Part shown: positions 49,762 to 58,871 of the stretch, piece by piece
How the letters are laid out: each line of letters starts with the position of its first letter
Position numbering within the stretch: position 1 is the first letter of the stretch
From: Streptomyces sp. NBC_00102
Lineage (GTDB): Bacteria; Actinomycetota; Actinomycetes; Streptomycetales; Streptomycetaceae
Length of the DNA: 64,000 bases
Reading direction: 5' to 3'
Assembly (NCBI RefSeq): GCF_026343115.1
Contig: NZ_JAPEMC010000001.1
Span: 4,173,501 to 4,237,500 of the forward strand
Program-made: the position numbers and the translations under genes
Notes under the pieces: model-generated
Seen by the model: only the letters and a program-made list of their open reading frames with translations
Told to the model about the DNA's origin: nothing
The model's database searches: none

Positions 49762-50263
49762 GGGCCGAGCCCGGTCCACGGGTTGCTGCGCCGCCCAACT
49801 CGGCCTGCGCCCATACGGAGACACCGCTCAGCCGGGCGGCCGCCCGGGCCGGGTCGCCGGTCCGGGTGGGCTGGTCCACCTCGAAGTCGTGGCCGGTCAT
49901 GCCGCTTTCGTCCTCGACGATGCGGGCGATGCGGTAGGCCACGTCCATGACCGCCGATGCCGCCGCGCCCGCGTGGTGGTGGGCGACCTCGATGTGGGCG
50001 GTGTCCCCGCAGTGGTCGAGCTGTACGCGCCCCGGTGGCCCGACCGTCTCCAGGGTCAGGCCGTACGGGTACTCCTCGGACTCGACGGGACCGACCTCCC
50101 GCGCGACGCGTTCCAGGATGCGGGCCCACTCGTCCCGGTGTGCGTCGGTGGGCCGGTACGGGGTCGGTTCGGCGTCGGGGTCGTAGCCGGTGTTGATGCG
50201 GTCGAGCGCTTCGTGGAGCGTCAGCCCCGGTTCGACCCGTACGAGCGTGATGTCGTAGGTCAC
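49679..50263 (-). CDS. Hypothetical protein, 3' end overlapping exonuclease III gene
   Basis: A 194-residue protein from GTG 50263. The first 150 residues look folded, with TLHEALDRINTGYDPD, ILERVAREVGPVESEEY and AHHHAGAAASAVMDVAYRI. The last 40 residues are basic and Pro/Ser-rich and run 83 nt into the 3' end of the convergent exonuclease gene. I recognise no family. An earlier stop is not available in this frame, so the tail overlap seems real. Confidence 0.55.
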   Translation of the reverse strand: MTYDITLVRVEPGLTLHEALDRINTGYDPDAEPTPYRPTDAHRDEWARILERVAREVGPVESEEYPYGLTLETVGPPGRVQLDHCGDTAHIEVAHHHAGAAASAVMDVAYRIARIVEDESGMTGHDFEVDQPTRTGDPARAAARLSGVSVWAQAELGGAATRGPGSALSARRPPSPVRGRSTAPGGSRRARPRP

Positions 50264-50316
50264 CGGGCAACTCTGCTTTCCCCGGCCGCCGTTGTCCACC
50301 GCGAATCGTCCCTGAA

Positions 50317-50979
50317 TCAGGGCGTGTCGTCCGTCTCGCGCAGCCGGCGGTCCAGGGCCATGGAGAGCTCCGCGTCGACGACCGCTCGGGCCAGTGGGCG
50401 GAGTTTGTCGATGGGGCTGTCCGCCGCGTGCACCTGGATGACGCGTACGAAGATCTCGGCCAGCGCCTCGGCGTGCTCGCGGATGCGGCGGCCGGTGGAG
50501 AGCACGGTGGCCAACGGAACGCCCTCGCGCACCAGTTCGGCCGATACCTCCAACAGGCGACGGCTGATGTGCACGATCTCGTCGCCGTCGGTGGCGAGGT
50601 AGCCGAGATCGAGGGCGGTGGCGAGGTTCTCCGGGGTGACTTCGCCCTCGAAATAGTCGGCGAGTTGCTCCGGAGTGAGCCGGACCGGGGTCTCCTCGGT
50701 GGGCTCGCCCAGGCCCAGGACCTCGGCGACATCGCGTCCGCTCTCGAAGGTGGCGGCGAGATCGGCGATGCCGTTCAGGGTGTGGCCGCGCTCCAACAGG
50801 CCGGTGATGGTGCGCAGTCGTGCCAGGTGATGGCTGTCGTACCAGGTGATGCGTCCCTCGCGGCGGGGCGGCGGGATGAGTCCGCGCTCGCGGTAGAAGC
50901 GGAGGGTCCGCACGGTGATGCCGGCCTCCCGGGCCAGCTCCTCCATGCGGTATTCGCGTTGCTCATGTCCTTCGGCCAC
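50317..50979 (-). CDS. MerR-family transcriptional regulator
   Basis: A 220-residue MerR regulator. The N-terminal HTH has EYRMEELAREAGITVRTLRF and YRERGLIPPPRREGRITWY. The C-terminal effector region is longer than in metal-sensing MerR and has no Cys pair, suggesting an organic ligand. ATG 50979. It is divergent from the mymA-like operon, with a dyad at 50998-51008 between them, and so is the likely regulator of it. Confidence 0.87.
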   Translation of the reverse strand: MAEGHEQREYRMEELAREAGITVRTLRFYRERGLIPPPRREGRITWYDSHHLARLRTITGLLERGHTLNGIADLAATFESGRDVAEVLGLGEPTEETPVRLTPEQLADYFEGEVTPENLATALDLGYLATDGDEIVHISRRLLEVSAELVREGVPLATVLSTGRRIREHAEALAEIFVRVIQVHAADSPIDKLRPLARAVVDAELSMALDRRLRETDDTP

Positions 50980-50997
50980 AGAGCGAACCTTATGTTG

Positions 50998-51008
50998 TAC
51001 CGCCGGTA
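50998..51008. promoter_or_regulatory. Candidate MerR operator
   Basis: TACCG-C-CGGTA (50998-51008) is a perfect dyad, extended in part by GTTG/AAC outside. It is 19 nt upstream of the MerR start and 106 nt before the monooxygenase start. Confidence 0.5.
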
Positions 51009-51113
51009 ACTTCCTTGTCCTGCCCTCTACCCATCAGTACGGGCCTGCTCTACCCTCCGAAAGGTGCCAGTGATTGCTGGCAGAGTCGTGTGACTACCGC
51101 GGGAGGCGGCGGC

Positions 51114-52754
51114 ATGGCCCAGCACGAGCACGTACGGGTGGCGGTGATCGGATCCGGATTCGGGGGCCTCGGGGCCGCGGTCCGGCTGCGCCGCGAAGGC
51201 ATCACCGATTTCGTCGTCCTGGAGCGGGCCGGCTCCGTGGGGGGAACCTGGCGCGACAACACGTACCCCGGGTGCGCCTGCGACGTGCCCTCGCACCTGT
51301 ACTCCTTCTCCTTCGCCCCCAACCCCGAGTGGCCGCGCACCTTCTCCGGTCAGGAGCACATACGCGCGTACCTGGAGCGGGTGGCCGACACCTTCGGCAT
51401 CCACCCTCACCTCAGGCTCAACCACGAGGTGACGGTGATGCGTTGGGACACCGAGGCGCTCAACTGGGTGATCGAGTGCGCCAACGGCAGGACGATCGTC
51501 GCCGACGTCGTCGTCTCCGCGACCGGACCGCTCTCCGACCCGAAGGTGCCGGACGTCCCCGGGCTCGGCACCTTCCCGGGCGAGGTCTTCCACTCCGCCC
51601 GCTGGAACCACGACTACGACCTGGCCGGCAAGCGCGTCGCGATGATCGGCACCGGCGCCTCCGCCATCCAGATAGTGCCCGCCATCCAGCCGAAGGTGGG
51701 GCGCCTCACGCTCTTCCAGCGCACTCCGCCCTGGGTGATGCCGCGGGTGGACCGGGCCATCGGCCGGGCCGAGCGGTGGCTGCACCGCACGGTGCCCGCC
51801 ACCGGCACGGCCCGGCGCGGACTTCTCTGGGGGATAAGGGAGTTGCAGGTCAGCGCCTTCACGAAGTACCCGGACGGGCTCGGCCTGATCGAGTCCCTGG
51901 CGAAGGCGGGCATGGCGCGGGCCATCAAGGATCCGGCACTGCGCGCCAAGCTCACCCCGGACTACCGCATCGGCTGCAAGCGCATCCTGCTCTCCAGCAC
52001 CTACTACCCGGCGCTCGCCCGCCCCAACGTCGACGTGGTCGCTTCCGGCCTCGCCGAGGTGCGCGGATCGACGCTCGTCGCCTCGGACGGTACGGAGACC
52101 GAGGTCGACGCCATCATCTTCGGCACCGGCTTCCACGTCACCGACATGCCGATCGCCGAACGCGTCGTCGGCGCCGACGGCATCACCCTCGCCGAGAGCT
52201 GGAAGACCGGGATGCGGTCGCTGCGCGGCGCCACCGCCGCCGGGTTCCCCAACTGGATGACCATCATCGGCCCGAACACCGGGCTCGGGAACTCCTCGAT
52301 GATCCTCATGATCGAGTCCCAGCTGAACTACATGGCCGACTACCTGCGGCAGTTGAAGGTGCTCGGCACGGGCACCGCGCTCGCCGCCCGCCCGGCCGCG
52401 GTGGACGGCTGGAACGACCGCGTCCAGAAGCGGATGGAACGCACCGTCTGGAACACCGGCGGCTGCACCAGCTGGTACCTGGACGAGAACGGCCGCAACA
52501 CCACCGTCTGGCCCGGTACCACGGCGGACTTCCGCCGCGCCACCAGGTCAGTCGATCTGGCGGAGTACGACGTGATCCGCGCCCCCGCGACCGTACGGCC
52601 GCCTACGGTGGTCGCCCAGAGGTCCGGCGGGTCCGGAAAGGCCTCCCGGGCCCCGAAGGCGGCAGGACAGCAGGCGGCGCAAGCCAAAGCCGCGGAGAAG
52701 AACACCGAGCCCGCCGGACCGGACCGGCCCGTGACCGAGGAGGCCACCCGATGA
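51114..52754 (+). CDS. Flavin-binding Baeyer-Villiger-type monooxygenase (MymA-like)
   Basis: A 546-residue class B monooxygenase. FAD-binding GSGFGGLG lies near 13-20 and the second Rossmann motif GTGASAIQ near 179-186. Between them is the BVMO fingerprint FPGEVFHSARW (F154 to W164, with D167). It uses NADPH and O2 to insert oxygen next to a carbonyl or to oxygenate a soft nucleophile. ATG 51114 has GGGAGG at 51101-51106. It is coupled by ATGA to the hydrolase gene. The C-terminal 50 residues are low complexity. Confidence 0.87.
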   Translation: MAQHEHVRVAVIGSGFGGLGAAVRLRREGITDFVVLERAGSVGGTWRDNTYPGCACDVPSHLYSFSFAPNPEWPRTFSGQEHIRAYLERVADTFGIHPHLRLNHEVTVMRWDTEALNWVIECANGRTIVADVVVSATGPLSDPKVPDVPGLGTFPGEVFHSARWNHDYDLAGKRVAMIGTGASAIQIVPAIQPKVGRLTLFQRTPPWVMPRVDRAIGRAERWLHRTVPATGTARRGLLWGIRELQVSAFTKYPDGLGLIESLAKAGMARAIKDPALRAKLTPDYRIGCKRILLSSTYYPALARPNVDVVASGLAEVRGSTLVASDGTETEVDAIIFGTGFHVTDMPIAERVVGADGITLAESWKTGMRSLRGATAAGFPNWMTIIGPNTGLGNSSMILMIESQLNYMADYLRQLKVLGTGTALAARPAAVDGWNDRVQKRMERTVWNTGGCTSWYLDENGRNTTVWPGTTADFRRATRSVDLAEYDVIRAPATVRPPTVVAQRSGGSGKASRAPKAAGQQAAQAKAAEKNTEPAGPDRPVTEEATR

Positions 52755-53707
52755 GTTCACGGCACCCACGACTCCCGCGACAGCGTTCCGGGGGACTCGT
52801 GCCCGTACCCGAGCGGACGCTCTTCGCCGCCTCCGCGGACGGCTCCCGCGTCCACGTCGAGCTGTACGGCCCCGAGGAGGCGCCCGCCGTCGTCCTCTCC
52901 CACGGCTGGACGTGCAGCACCCGGTTCTGGGCGGCCCAGATCGCCGACCTCGCCGCCGACCACCGGGTCATCGCCTACGACCAGCGCGGACACGGCGGCA
53001 GTCCCGACGTGGGCCCCGGCGGCCACAGCACGGACGCCCTCGCCGACGACCTGGAGGCGGTGCTCGCCGCCACCCTCGCGCCCGGCCGCAAGGCGGTGCT
53101 CGCGGGGCACTCCATGGGCGGGATGACCCTGATGGCCGCCGCCCGCCGCCCCCGGTTCCGGGAGCACGCCGCCGCCGTGCTGCTCTGCAGCACCGGCAGC
53201 GGGCGGCTGGCGGAGGAGGCCCGGGTGTTCGCGTTGCCGGGTGCCGCGCGCAGCGGCGGGACCCGGGCGCTCCTGCGGGCGACCGTCCCGCTGGGGCCGG
53301 TCACGCCCGTCACCCGGTCCCTGCTCAAGTACGCGACCATGGGGCCGGGTTCGACGCCCGAGCGGGTGGAGGTCTGCGCGCGCATCGTGCACGCCTGCCC
53401 CCGCAAGGCCCGCGCCTCCTGGGGGCGCGTGCTCTCGGAGCTCGATCTGGACCGGGAAGTCCCTGAGCTGCGGGTGCCCACCGCCGTGCTGGTGGGCCTG
53501 GAGGACCGGATGACCCCGCCCGTGCACGCCCGCGCGCTGGCGGCGGCGCTGCCGGACTTCCTCGGTCTCACCGAGTTGCCCGGGATGGGGCACATGACGC
53601 CGCTCGAAGCGCCGGAAGCCGTCAGCGCGAAGATCCGCGAACTGGTCGCCGGTCACCTCACCGGGACCGCCACGACCGACAAGACCGAGAGGGAGGACAT
53701 CGCATGA
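52751..53707 (+). CDS. Alpha/beta-hydrolase (LipR-like position)
   Basis: A 318-residue alpha/beta hydrolase. The nucleophile elbow is GHSMGG (Ser121), the oxyanion strand is SHGWTCS, the acid is in LEDRMTP and the His in GMGHMTPLE. It would hydrolyse the ester made by the BVMO, or a lipid ester. It overlaps the monooxygenase gene by 4 nt and the SDR gene by 4 nt. Confidence 0.85.
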   Translation: MSSRHPRLPRQRSGGLVPVPERTLFAASADGSRVHVELYGPEEAPAVVLSHGWTCSTRFWAAQIADLAADHRVIAYDQRGHGGSPDVGPGGHSTDALADDLEAVLAATLAPGRKAVLAGHSMGGMTLMAAARRPRFREHAAAVLLCSTGSGRLAEEARVFALPGAARSGGTRALLRATVPLGPVTPVTRSLLKYATMGPGSTPERVEVCARIVHACPRKARASWGRVLSELDLDREVPELRVPTAVLVGLEDRMTPPVHARALAAALPDFLGLTELPGMGHMTPLEAPEAVSAKIRELVAGHLTGTATTDKTEREDIA

Positions 53708-54588
53708 GCGCCGCACGGAGTCTCGAAGGTCAGGTCGTCGTCGTCACCGGCGCGGCCCGGGGCGTGGGCGAGCTGCTCGCCCGCAAACTGTCGGCGCGCG
53801 GTGCCACGCTGGCTCTGGTCGGCCTGGAGCCGGAGGAGCTGAAGCAGGTCTCCGAGCGGCTGTACGGGGAGAGCGCCCACTGGTACGCGGACGTCACCGA
53901 CCACGAGGCGATGGAGCAGGTCGCCCGGGAGGTGAAGGCCCGCTTCGGCAAGGTGGACGTGGTCGTCGCCAATGCCGGGGTCGCCACCGGGGGTCCGTTC
54001 GTCGATTCCGACCCGGTGGCCTGGCGGCGGGTCATCGAGGTCAACCTGATCGGCAGCGCGGTGACCGGCCGGGCGTTCCTGCCGGTGCTGATGGAGAGCC
54101 GGGGCTACTTCCTGCAGATAGCGTCGCTCGCCGCGATGACCCCGGCGCCGATGATGAGCGCGTACTGCGCGTCGAAGTCGGGCGTGGAGGCGTTCGCGCA
54201 CAGCCTGCGGGCCGAGGTCGGCTACCGGGGCGTACGGGTCGGGGTCGGCTACCTCTCCTGGACCGACACCGACATGGTGCGCGGCGCCGACCAGGACGAG
54301 GTCATGCGGGAGCTGCGCGGCAGGCTGCCCTGGCCCGCCAACCGCACCTACCCGCTCGGCCCGGCCGTCGACCGGATCGTGGCCGGTGTCGAGCGGCGCT
54401 CCACACATGTGTACGCCCAGTGGTGGCTGCGCGGGATGCAGTCGGTGCGCGGCTACCTGCCCTCGCTCATCGGCACGGTCGGGGCCCGGGAGATGAAACG
54501 GTTCGCCTCCCGGCTGGACGCCATCCCCAAGGGGCTGGTCGGAGCGGGCGGAGCGGCGGACACGCAGGCCCGGGACCGGCGCGGCTGA
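53704..54588 (+). CDS. Short-chain dehydrogenase/reductase (SadH-like)
   Basis: A 294-residue classical SDR. The cofactor motif TGAARGVG lies near 15-22, NAG at 90-92 and the catalytic Ser141, Tyr154 and Lys158 in YCASK. It oxidises or reduces an alcohol or ketone. The C-terminal extension resembles the longer SadH/mycolate-type SDRs. Last gene of a three-gene operon with the order monooxygenase, hydrolase, SDR. Confidence 0.87.
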   Translation: MSAARSLEGQVVVVTGAARGVGELLARKLSARGATLALVGLEPEELKQVSERLYGESAHWYADVTDHEAMEQVAREVKARFGKVDVVVANAGVATGGPFVDSDPVAWRRVIEVNLIGSAVTGRAFLPVLMESRGYFLQIASLAAMTPAPMMSAYCASKSGVEAFAHSLRAEVGYRGVRVGVGYLSWTDTDMVRGADQDEVMRELRGRLPWPANRTYPLGPAVDRIVAGVERRSTHVYAQWWLRGMQSVRGYLPSLIGTVGAREMKRFASRLDAIPKGLVGAGGAADTQARDRRG

Positions 54589-54746
54589 TCCGGTCGCGGT
54601 ACGGCCGCAACACCGGCCGCAACACCGGCCCGCACGCAGCGCCATTGATCAAAATGCGCGGTATGTCCGGCCGTGCGAGGCTGAGCGAGGCCGCTCCTCA
54701 CGGGGCGGTCTCCTCAGACCCCACGCACCCCACAGGAGTGAACGGC

Positions 54747-54938
54747 ATGGGCATCGCAGACCAGTTCAAGGACAAGGCGCAGGAACTCGCCGACCAGGCC
54801 AAGCAGAAGTCCGGCCAGGGCAAGGACGCCGCGCGCGACCGCTCCAAGGGCGCCGGCGGCCGGAACGACGAGAAGTCGGACCTCCGTGACCGGGCCGACG
54901 ACGCGGCGGACAAGGCCCGCGAGCGCTTTGACCGTTGA
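54747..54938 (+). CDS. Small hydrophilic CsbD/LEA-like protein
   Basis: A 63-residue highly charged protein (MGIADQFKDKAQELADQAKQ at its start) made of Lys/Asp/Ala-rich helices with no hydrophobic core. It resembles CsbD-like and Rv0909-type small stress proteins. ATG 54747 has CAGGAGTG 7 nt upstream. Followed by a strong bidirectional hairpin. Function unknown. Confidence 0.65.
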   Translation: MGIADQFKDKAQELADQAKQKSGQGKDAARDRSKGAGGRNDEKSDLRDRADDAADKARERFDR

Positions 54939-54980
54939 CGGCCTGATCTCCTGACCGGCCCCGGCCGGTGGGCAGGTGAC

Positions 54981-55016
54981 GAAGAGGCGCATCCGGACGA
55001 CAGGATGCGCCTCTTC
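54981..55016. terminator. Bidirectional hairpin terminator
   Basis: Perfect 14-base arms GAAGAGGCGCATCC and GGATGCGCCTCTTC flank an 8-nt loop. It separates the CsbD-like gene from the convergent tricorn protease gene. Confidence 0.75.
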
Positions 55017-55060
55017 CGCGTGCCCGGCCGAAAACAGGTCCGCGTGCCCGGCCGAAAACA
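55017..55060. repeat. Two 20-bp direct repeats
   Basis: CGCGTGCCCGGCCGAAAACA occurs at 55017-55036 and 55041-55060 with 4 nt between. It lies just after the hairpin and before the tricorn gene end. Likely a small tandem duplication. Confidence 0.8.
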
Positions 55061-55095
55061 CGGACCCCCGGGCTCCCGGTTCCCCGGGGGCCGCC

Positions 55096-58000
55096 TCACC
55101 TCGGGGGCAGCGGCGGCCTGCGCAGGTCCGGTACGGCGTCGTACGTCGGCGGGGTCGCCGCCGGCTGCTCCTCCAGCAGCTCCAGGGCCAGGCGCACCGC
55201 GTCGTCCAGCACCGCGTGCCGGCCCTCCGCCCAGTCGAGCGGGGTGCGCAGCGCCTCGATGTCCGGCTCCACGCCGTGGTTCTCGACCGACCAGCCGTAC
55301 GTGTCGAACCAGGCTGCGTTCATCGGCACCGTGATCACCGTGCCGTCGCCCAGCCGGTGGCGGCCGGTCATGCCGACCACCCCGCCCCAGGTGCGCTGCC
55401 CCACCACCGGGCCCAGCTTCAGCAGCCGGAACGCGGCGGTGATCATGTCGCCGTCCGAGGAGGTGGCCTCGTCCGCGAGCGCCACCACGGGACCGCGCGG
55501 CGCGTTGGAGGCGTAGGAGACGGCCTGCGCGTTCCGGGTCAGGTCCCAGCCGAGGATCTTGCGGGTCAGCTTCTCGACCACCAGCTCGCTGATGTGGCCG
55601 CCCGCGTTGCCGCGTACGTCCACGATGAGGGCGGGCCGGGAGACCTCCATCCTCAGGTCCCGGTTGAACTGTGCCCAGCCGGATCCGCCGAGGTCCGGGA
55701 TGTGCAGGTAGCCGCATTTGCCGCCGCTCAACTCCCGTACGACCTCACGGCGTTTGGCCACCCAGTCCTGGTAGCGCAGCGGGCGTTCGTCCACCAGCGG
55801 CATGATCGCGACCCGGCGCGGGCGGCCCTGTCCGCCCGGCGGGAGGAAGGTCAGCTCGACGGTCGTGCCGCCCGCCGCCGTCAGCAGCGGGTACGGGCCG
55901 GTGAGCGGGTCGACCGGGCGGCCGTCCACGTGGGTGAGGACCGCGCCTTCGCGGATGCCCGTACCGGCGAGGGGGGAGCGGGCCTTGGAGTCGGAGGAGT
56001 CGCCGGGCAGGACCCGCCGGATGGTCCAGGCCCCGTCCCGGCAGGTGAAGTTGGCGCCGAGCAGGCCGATCGCCCGCTGGTAGTGCGGGGGCCCTTCGTT
56101 GCGGCGGGCGGGGGAGACGTACGCGTGCGAGGTGCCCAGCTCGCCGAGGACCTCGCGGAGCAGGTCGGCGAACTCGTCGGGGGAGGAGACGCGTTCGAGG
56201 AGCGGACGGTACTGGTCGAGCACCCCCGACCAGTCGATCCCGCACATGTCCGGCTCCCAGAAGTAGGAGCGGATGATGCGGCCCGCCTCGTCGTACGCCT
56301 GCCGCCACTCGGCCGCCGGGTCCACCTCGTGCAGGATGCGGCGCAGGTCGAGGTAGGTGGTGGAGTCGCTGTCGCCGGGCTCGTTGGACGGGACGGCCCG
56401 CAGCTCCCCGTCGTCCATGACGACCATCCGGCTCGCGTCGCCGCTCACCGCGAACCAGTCGAGGTGGTCCACGAGTTCGGTCCTGCGAGCCTTGGCGATG
56501 TTGAAGTGCTCCAGCGTCGGGCGGCCCGACATGTCCGCCGGGTTGGCGAAGGTCTCGCCGAGCGCCCCGGAGATCGGCCACCGCAGCCAGACCAGCCCGC
56601 CGCCGCTGACCGGGTGCAGCGCGGAGTACTTCGAGGCGGAGACCGGGAACGGCGCCACCCGGTTCGCCAGCCCCTCGAACTCGACGGTGACCGGGGCCGT
56701 CCCCTCGCCCGTACCGGTCTCCGGAAGGTCCAGCGGGTCCAGCCCTCCCGCCGCCGGGCGGCCGTCCGGCGAGAGCGCGAACGGCGACGGGGTCGCGGAG
56801 GAGAGGGGGACCAGGTACGGGCGGCAGCCCAGCGGGAACGAGAGGTCGCCGGTGTGCACGTCGTACACCGGGTCGAAGCCGCGCCAGGAGAGGAACGCGA
56901 GGTACCGGCCGTCCTCGGTGAAGACCGGGTTCTCGTCCTCGAAGCGGCCGTTGGTGACGTCGACGATCACCGGTGCGCCCGGTCCGGAGATGCGGGCCAG
57001 CTTGATCTGTCGCAGCGAACGGCCGATGCCCGGGTGCGACCAGGTGAGCCAGGCGCCGTCCGGCGAGAAGGCGAGGTCGCGGACGGGTCCGTTGACGGAG
57101 CGGATGAGCTCGGTGACCTCGACGGGCGGGTCCGGGGGAGCCGGAGGCGCCGGTGCCGGTTCGGTGGTGTCCGTCGGCTCCGGGGTCTCTCCCGCGTCCC
57201 GGCCCGCCTCGGGCGCCTCACCCGTGCCGTCCTGGGCCCCCGAGGTCTCGGCGAGGGCGGCCACCGCGGTCTCCTCCACCGCCTCGGCCTTCTCGGCCAC
57301 CCCGGCGGCGCGGGCGCGGAACACGTCCGCCCGGGTGGAGCCGCCCGGCCCCGACCCCGGCGGCTCGGTGCCGGTGGCACCGTCCGTCGAGAGGCCGCCG
57401 TCCGCCGAGGTGCCGCCCGCGGCCGTGGCGTCCGCCGTGGCCGGGTCCGCGGTGTCCAGGAGCAGCAGCCGGCCGTCGTCCGAGGCGATGGCGAGGCGTT
57501 CGCCCTCCGGGTCGGAGATCATCTCCAGCACCCGGCCCAGCTGCCCCGAGGCGAGCCGCCGGGTGGGGCGGTCGCCGGTGGCGCGCGGCAGTGCGGCGAT
57601 CTCCACCGCGTCCTCGCCGTCCGCGTCGGTGACGTACGCGACCTGGCCGCCGCTGCCGAGCATCTCCGGCAGCCGGACCCGTACCCCCGGGGTGTCGGTG
57701 ATGGTGCGGGCGGGGCCGTCGCGGTGGGTGAGCCAGTACAGCGAGCCGCGCACGTTGACCGCGCTCGCCCGGCCCGTCTCGTCCACCGAGAGCGAGCCGA
57801 CGTGGCTGGCGGCCGGCACCTGGTACGTACGGCGCCCGGTGCGCGGGCCACCGAGACGCACCTCCAGCTTCCGGGGGGTGGCGGCCGGGTCCTCCAGGTC
57901 CTCGGCCAGCCAGAGGTCACCGGCGCACTGGTAGACGACCCGGGTGCCGTCGCTGGAGGCGTGCCGGGCGTAGAAGGCGTCGTGGTCGGTGTGGCGGCGC

Positions 58001-58701
58001 AGGTCGGTGCCGTCCATCAGGCAGGAGTAGAGGTTGCCGACACCCTCGTGGTCGGAGAGGAACGCGATCCGCCGGCCGACGAACATGGGTGCGTCGAGGT
58101 GGCCGCCGATGTCCGGCAGCAGCCGTTGGCCGTGCAGCCAGAGGCGCCCCGTGGCGCCGCCCCGGTACCGCTTCCACGCGGCCGGTTCGTGCGGCGGTGT
58201 CCCGGTGAGCAGCAGGGTGCGGCGCTCGCCGTCGATGTCGGCGACGGCGATGTCGGAGACCGGGCCCCAGGGCAGCCGGCCGCCGGGGGAGCCGTCGGTG
58301 GGCACGCTGTAGGCCCAGGAGAAGTACGAGAACGGCTGCCGGTGCGAGGAGACGGCGAGGATCTGCGCCCCGTCGCCGGTGTCGGGGGTCCAGCCGCAGA
58401 CCCGGGCGTCGGTCGAGCCCCAGTAGGTGAGCCGGCGCGCGGGTCCGCCGTCGACGGGCGCGAGGTGGATCTCGGGGTCGAGCGTGCGCCAGGTCGTGTA
58501 GGCGACGCGGCTGCCGTCGGGCGAGAAGCGTGGGTGGCTGACCCGGGTGCGGTCCGCGGTCAGGCGCCATGCCCGGCCGGGCCGGTGGCCGGGTGCGGCG
58601 AGGGGGGCGACCCAGAGATCGTCCTCGGCCGCGAAGCAGAGCAAGTCCTGGTGGAGGTGCGGGAAACGGAGATACGCGACGTCGTCACTCACCCCACCCA
58701 T
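55096..58701 (-). CDS. Tricorn-like S41 protease (peptidase with TolB-type propellers)
   Basis: A 1,201-residue protein. The N-terminal two thirds show TolB/WD-like propeller repeats (RVSHPRFSPDGSRVAYTTW style). A Pro/Ala/Glu/Thr-rich insert lies at about 440-530. A PDZ-like domain is followed by the S41 core, with NAGGHISELVVEKL and the catalytic Ser near residue 1082 in DEATSSDGDMI. It degrades oligopeptides after the proteasome. There is no signal peptide, so it is cytoplasmic. ATG 58701 gives MGGVSDD; GTG 58692 is an alternative. Confidence 0.87.
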   Translation of the reverse strand: MGGVSDDVAYLRFPHLHQDLLCFAAEDDLWVAPLAAPGHRPGRAWRLTADRTRVSHPRFSPDGSRVAYTTWRTLDPEIHLAPVDGGPARRLTYWGSTDARVCGWTPDTGDGAQILAVSSHRQPFSYFSWAYSVPTDGSPGGRLPWGPVSDIAVADIDGERRTLLLTGTPPHEPAAWKRYRGGATGRLWLHGQRLLPDIGGHLDAPMFVGRRIAFLSDHEGVGNLYSCLMDGTDLRRHTDHDAFYARHASSDGTRVVYQCAGDLWLAEDLEDPAATPRKLEVRLGGPRTGRRTYQVPAASHVGSLSVDETGRASAVNVRGSLYWLTHRDGPARTITDTPGVRVRLPEMLGSGGQVAYVTDADGEDAVEIAALPRATGDRPTRRLASGQLGRVLEMISDPEGERLAIASDDGRLLLLDTADPATADATAAGGTSADGGLSTDGATGTEPPGSGPGGSTRADVFRARAAGVAEKAEAVEETAVAALAETSGAQDGTGEAPEAGRDAGETPEPTDTTEPAPAPPAPPDPPVEVTELIRSVNGPVRDLAFSPDGAWLTWSHPGIGRSLRQIKLARISGPGAPVIVDVTNGRFEDENPVFTEDGRYLAFLSWRGFDPVYDVHTGDLSFPLGCRPYLVPLSSATPSPFALSPDGRPAAGGLDPLDLPETGTGEGTAPVTVEFEGLANRVAPFPVSASKYSALHPVSGGGLVWLRWPISGALGETFANPADMSGRPTLEHFNIAKARRTELVDHLDWFAVSGDASRMVVMDDGELRAVPSNEPGDSDSTTYLDLRRILHEVDPAAEWRQAYDEAGRIIRSYFWEPDMCGIDWSGVLDQYRPLLERVSSPDEFADLLREVLGELGTSHAYVSPARRNEGPPHYQRAIGLLGANFTCRDGAWTIRRVLPGDSSDSKARSPLAGTGIREGAVLTHVDGRPVDPLTGPYPLLTAAGGTTVELTFLPPGGQGRPRRVAIMPLVDERPLRYQDWVAKRREVVRELSGGKCGYLHIPDLGGSGWAQFNRDLRMEVSRPALIVDVRGNAGGHISELVVEKLTRKILGWDLTRNAQAVSYASNAPRGPVVALADEATSSDGDMITAAFRLLKLGPVVGQRTWGGVVGMTGRHRLGDGTVITVPMNAAWFDTYGWSVENHGVEPDIEALRTPLDWAEGRHAVLDDAVRLALELLEEQPAATPPTYDAVPDLRRPPLPPR

Positions 58702-58809
58702 GCTTTCGGTGTGCGGGGGCCGGGGCAACTTGTGACGCAGAAAACGTGTGGCACTCCCCACAAGCGAGACGGTCCCGTTTCGCTTCACGGGCGACGTAGG
58801 CTCAGGTGT

Positions 58810-58824
58810 ACGAAACGGTTTCGT
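58810..58824. promoter_or_regulatory. TetR operator before the TetR/MMPL pair
   Basis: ACGAAAC-G-GTTTCGT is a perfect dyad, 48 nt before the TetR start. It matches the style of operators found before TetR genes that control MMPL exporters. Confidence 0.6.
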
Positions 58825-58871
58825 TCCTGTGAGCGAACCGTGGACCGGAGTACGGAAGGAGGCCGGCGCCC

